From: Cantharellus purpuraceus
Taxonomy: Eukaryota > Basidiomycota > Agaricomycetes > Cantharellales > Hydnaceae
Assembly (NCBI GenBank): GCA_025174535.1
Contig: JALBUN010000049.1
Span: 930,001 to 994,000, forward strand
Direction of reading: 5' to 3'
DNA length: 64,000 nucleotides
Made by a program: the position numbers and the translations under genes. Below, piece after piece: positions 61,901-64,000 of this stretch. Below the pieces are notes generated by a model. It saw nothing but the letters and a program-made list of their open reading frames with translations. It was not told the DNA's origin and ran no database searches. Each line of letters begins with the position of its first letter. Position 1 is the stretch's first letter.

Positions 61901-64000
61901 CTAAGGTAGCAAAGGGAGGCATGAGTTCCAAGCTTGTCGAGGATTCTGTTAGCCCTGACGTCATTAGACGTTATGAAGAAGAAAACGAGATCATTGCACA
62001 ACAACTTGAGGAGGCTCTCGAAGAGCTCAGACAGGCTGAGATCGACGCAGATGCTGTGTCAAAAAAGGTTCCCAAGGTTGAAATGGCCACTCACAAATTG
62101 GAACTGGATATACAGACATCGGCCAAACGGATCGAAGAGGCTGAAAAGAGAATCCACAATCTCAAGTACGAATTCTTGATTAGATCTGTTTTTCACTGAC
62201 GAAGGTCATTGACCTGATTACAGGTCTCAGAGTAAACCAGATAAAAGTGATCTATCCCGAATATCTGCACTCGACCAAGATATTGCCAAATCGACGGCAG
62301 AACTTGAGCGCCTCCACGAGGAAACTGAAGTGATTGAAAAGGCTATCCAGGCATTTGAAAACAAGATTCTCGAGATTGGTGGAGCAAAACTTCTAGCGCA
62401 GAAATCTAAAGTCGATGGTGTCAAGTTGCATATTAATCTTACCAACGAGGAGATAACAAAGGCTGAAGTCGCACTAGCAAAGGCTGAAAAGGACACCGAC
62501 AAGTTCAAGAATGCTATCGAGACGAATACTCTTGCAATGGAAGAGGTCGACCAAGATGTAGCAAAACTTGATCAACAGCTTCAGGATTGCAGTGATATCT
62601 TGGATGACATTCGCAGTAAGGTGGATGCCGCTCAAACAGCTGCAGAGAATGCCAAGGACGACCTGGAAGGTCTCAAGGCTGATCTAGACGGGAAATTGAT
62701 TGGCATTCAAGAATTTCGGAAGAAAGAGGTTCGTTGGCAAAAGGCTACTCTCTATGATTGACGTCAAAGTTATCCGACTAACAGATGGAATACAACCAAA
62801 TCTTGGAGGATGCTAAAAAGGAGAACGCAGAAAATGAGCGTGCAATCCACCACTGGCAAGAGAAGCATGACAATTTAAAGCTTGAAGAGATTGAGTATGT
62901 CATCTCCTCTAGGCAACGTCAATTGCTAAACAAGATCCACCCCTAGCGACGAGGATGACGGGGATAATACAACGCCATCAGAATCTGATCCAAATGCAGT
63001 TGCCGTGAAACAAGAAGACCCTGAAGCTCTACCGCAAGCGCTCTACGAGCTGCACGTGTACAGTGTCGAGGAACTGCAAAAGTTCAACAAGAAGGGCTTA
63101 CTTGCGGACACCACTCTCCTCGAGGGTATGACTTGCAATGTGACATCCGGAATGTTCTAACCTATTGACATCATAGACCAACTCAAACAGGCACAGCCAA
63201 ACATGGGGGCCCTCAAGGAATATCGGAAAAGGGAAGCAGAATTTTTAGACCGCGCTCGGGATCTGGAAAAGGTTACTGCACGCCGTGATGGGTACAAGAA
63301 GAAGTACGACGAACTCAGGAAGGCGCGGCTCGACGAGTTCATGTCTGGATTTAATATCATCACATCTAAACTGAAAGAAATGTACCAGGTCAAGTCGGGT
63401 CTCTCTTCTGCGCACTCGGTCTGTTGACGTTCACATGATAGATGATCACGTTGGGCGGAAATGCCGAATTGGAGCTTGTTGATAGTATGGATCCTTTCGC
63501 TGAAGGTATAATCTTCAGTGTGATGCCTCCTAAGAAAAGTTGGAAAAATATCTCCAATCTTTCTGGCGGGGAGAAGGTGCTCTAACACATTTTTGAGCCA
63601 TCGGTTTACTAACACTCACCTTAGACGTTAAGTTCTCTGGCCTTAGTATTTGCGTTGCACGTTTTCAAAGTGAGTTGCATGATATAACGAATGTTTCTGC
63701 ATCTAAGGTGAAAGTCAGCCAACTCCCTTGTATTTCATGGACGAGATCGACGCAGCCCTTGACTTCCGTAACGTATCAATTGTGGCTAATTATATTAAAG
63801 ATCGGACAAAGAATGCTCAGTTTATCATAATATCTCTGAGGTTAGCTGCATGCTATGATCTATATATCGTACTTGATTCATTCAACTTAGGAATGATATG
63901 TTTGAGCTAAGTCATCGATTGATTGGCATTTACAAAACATCCAATCAAACGCGCAGTGAGCCATTAGTTTCATTTTCAAAAGGCATTCACTCAAGTCACC
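58901..64000 (+). CDS. SMC4: Condensin subunit SMC4 (C-terminus just beyond the window)
   Basis: ATPase arm of condensin, compacting mitotic chromosomes with SMC2. The start MVGAKQSTRKSAE at 58901 is joined by a 52-nt intron to EMDQIETRSDSSLSDESGEI, then an acidic EEDV repeat. The head begins RLVIYKLVLINFKSYAGRQE, with Walker A in AIVGPNGSGKSNTIDALLFV, then RASKLRQGKLSELIHNSASY. HEDGLLEYLEDIIGTSHYKA starts the coiled coil. The hinge spans GSLGTIADKFDIAISTACSA to VTLSGQLIDTSGTMSGGGTK (about 61495-61920). The second coiled coil follows. The signature is NLSGGEK, split by an intron from TLSSLALVFALHVFK. Walker B is YFMDEIDAALDFRNVSIVAN. The end reads NDMFELSHRLIGIYKTSNQT and is still open at 64000, very near the usual C-terminus. 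About 18 introns. Confidence 0.95.
59088..59183 (+). repeat. 12-bp coding minisatellite in SMC4 (EEDV repeat)
   Basis: Eight head-to-tail units of GAGGAAGATGTT or a one- or two-base variant, each encoding EEDV/EEGV/EEDI. A further isolated unit lies at 59052-59063. The run sits in the disordered acidic N-terminus before the ATPase head, and its length could vary between strains. Confidence 0.9.

Overview
The window is nuclear DNA of a filamentous basidiomycete, most likely a mushroom-forming Agaricomycete. Genes are dense and lie on both strands. Nearly all are cut by many short introns of about 45-70 nt with GT..AG ends. The gene set is typically fungal: a fused para-aminobenzoate synthase, RIB7, a SHO1 osmosensor, ISC1, a single-protein SYO1 and an EF-hand aspartate/glutamate carrier. 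There is no viral, plasmid or transposon gene, no CRISPR array, and I recognised no tRNA or rRNA gene. All genes were called by joining exons by eye and recognising families from memory, so internal exon borders are less certain than the gene spans.

Layout. 1-2196 (-): a secreted Ser/Thr-rich protein whose 3' half is an array of tiny phase-0 exons in repeated modules; it runs off the left edge and is the most unusual object here. 3569-6695 (-): mitochondrial aspartate/glutamate carrier. 7180-7830 (-): probable relic of a diflavin reductase gene. 7928-10555 (+): amino-acid permease-like protein with a soluble tail. 10701-12508 (-) and 12581-13841 (+): TRM5 and a TatD-family hydrolase, divergent across 72 bp. 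14068-14549 (-): small secreted protein. 15185-16723 (+): ISC1. 16862-19242 (-): hormone-sensitive-lipase-type hydrolase. 19483-21277 (-): methionine aminopeptidase 2. 21700-22160 (-): probable DEAH-helicase relic. 22583-23458 (-) and 23656-24119 (+): RIB7 and histone H4, divergent. 24678-25228 (+): NXT1-like mRNA export factor. 25373-26864 (+): SHO1. 27250-28661 (+): membrane/coiled-coil protein. 28971-34669 (+): SIN3.

The middle (34670-42527) is different: two gene-poor stretches of 3.2 and 2.3 kb flank a very GC-rich gene for a single-pass membrane protein (37829-40191). The right part returns to dense housekeeping genes: a DHX57/YLR419w-type helicase (42528-47732, -), SYO1 (48615-51312, -), a PUF-repeat RNA-binding protein (51872-55027, -), aminodeoxychorismate synthase (55328-57755, -) and the condensin ATPase SMC4 (58901 to the right edge, +, lacking only its last few codons).

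The genes do not form one pathway; this is ordinary eukaryotic gene order. Loose themes are RNA and translation (TRM5, MetAP2, NXT1, SYO1, PUF, DEAH helicase), chromatin (H4, SIN3, SMC4), vitamins (RIB7, ABZ1) and surface or stress functions (SHO1, ISC1, the secreted proteins). Two intergenic gaps hold eroded fragments of conserved genes.
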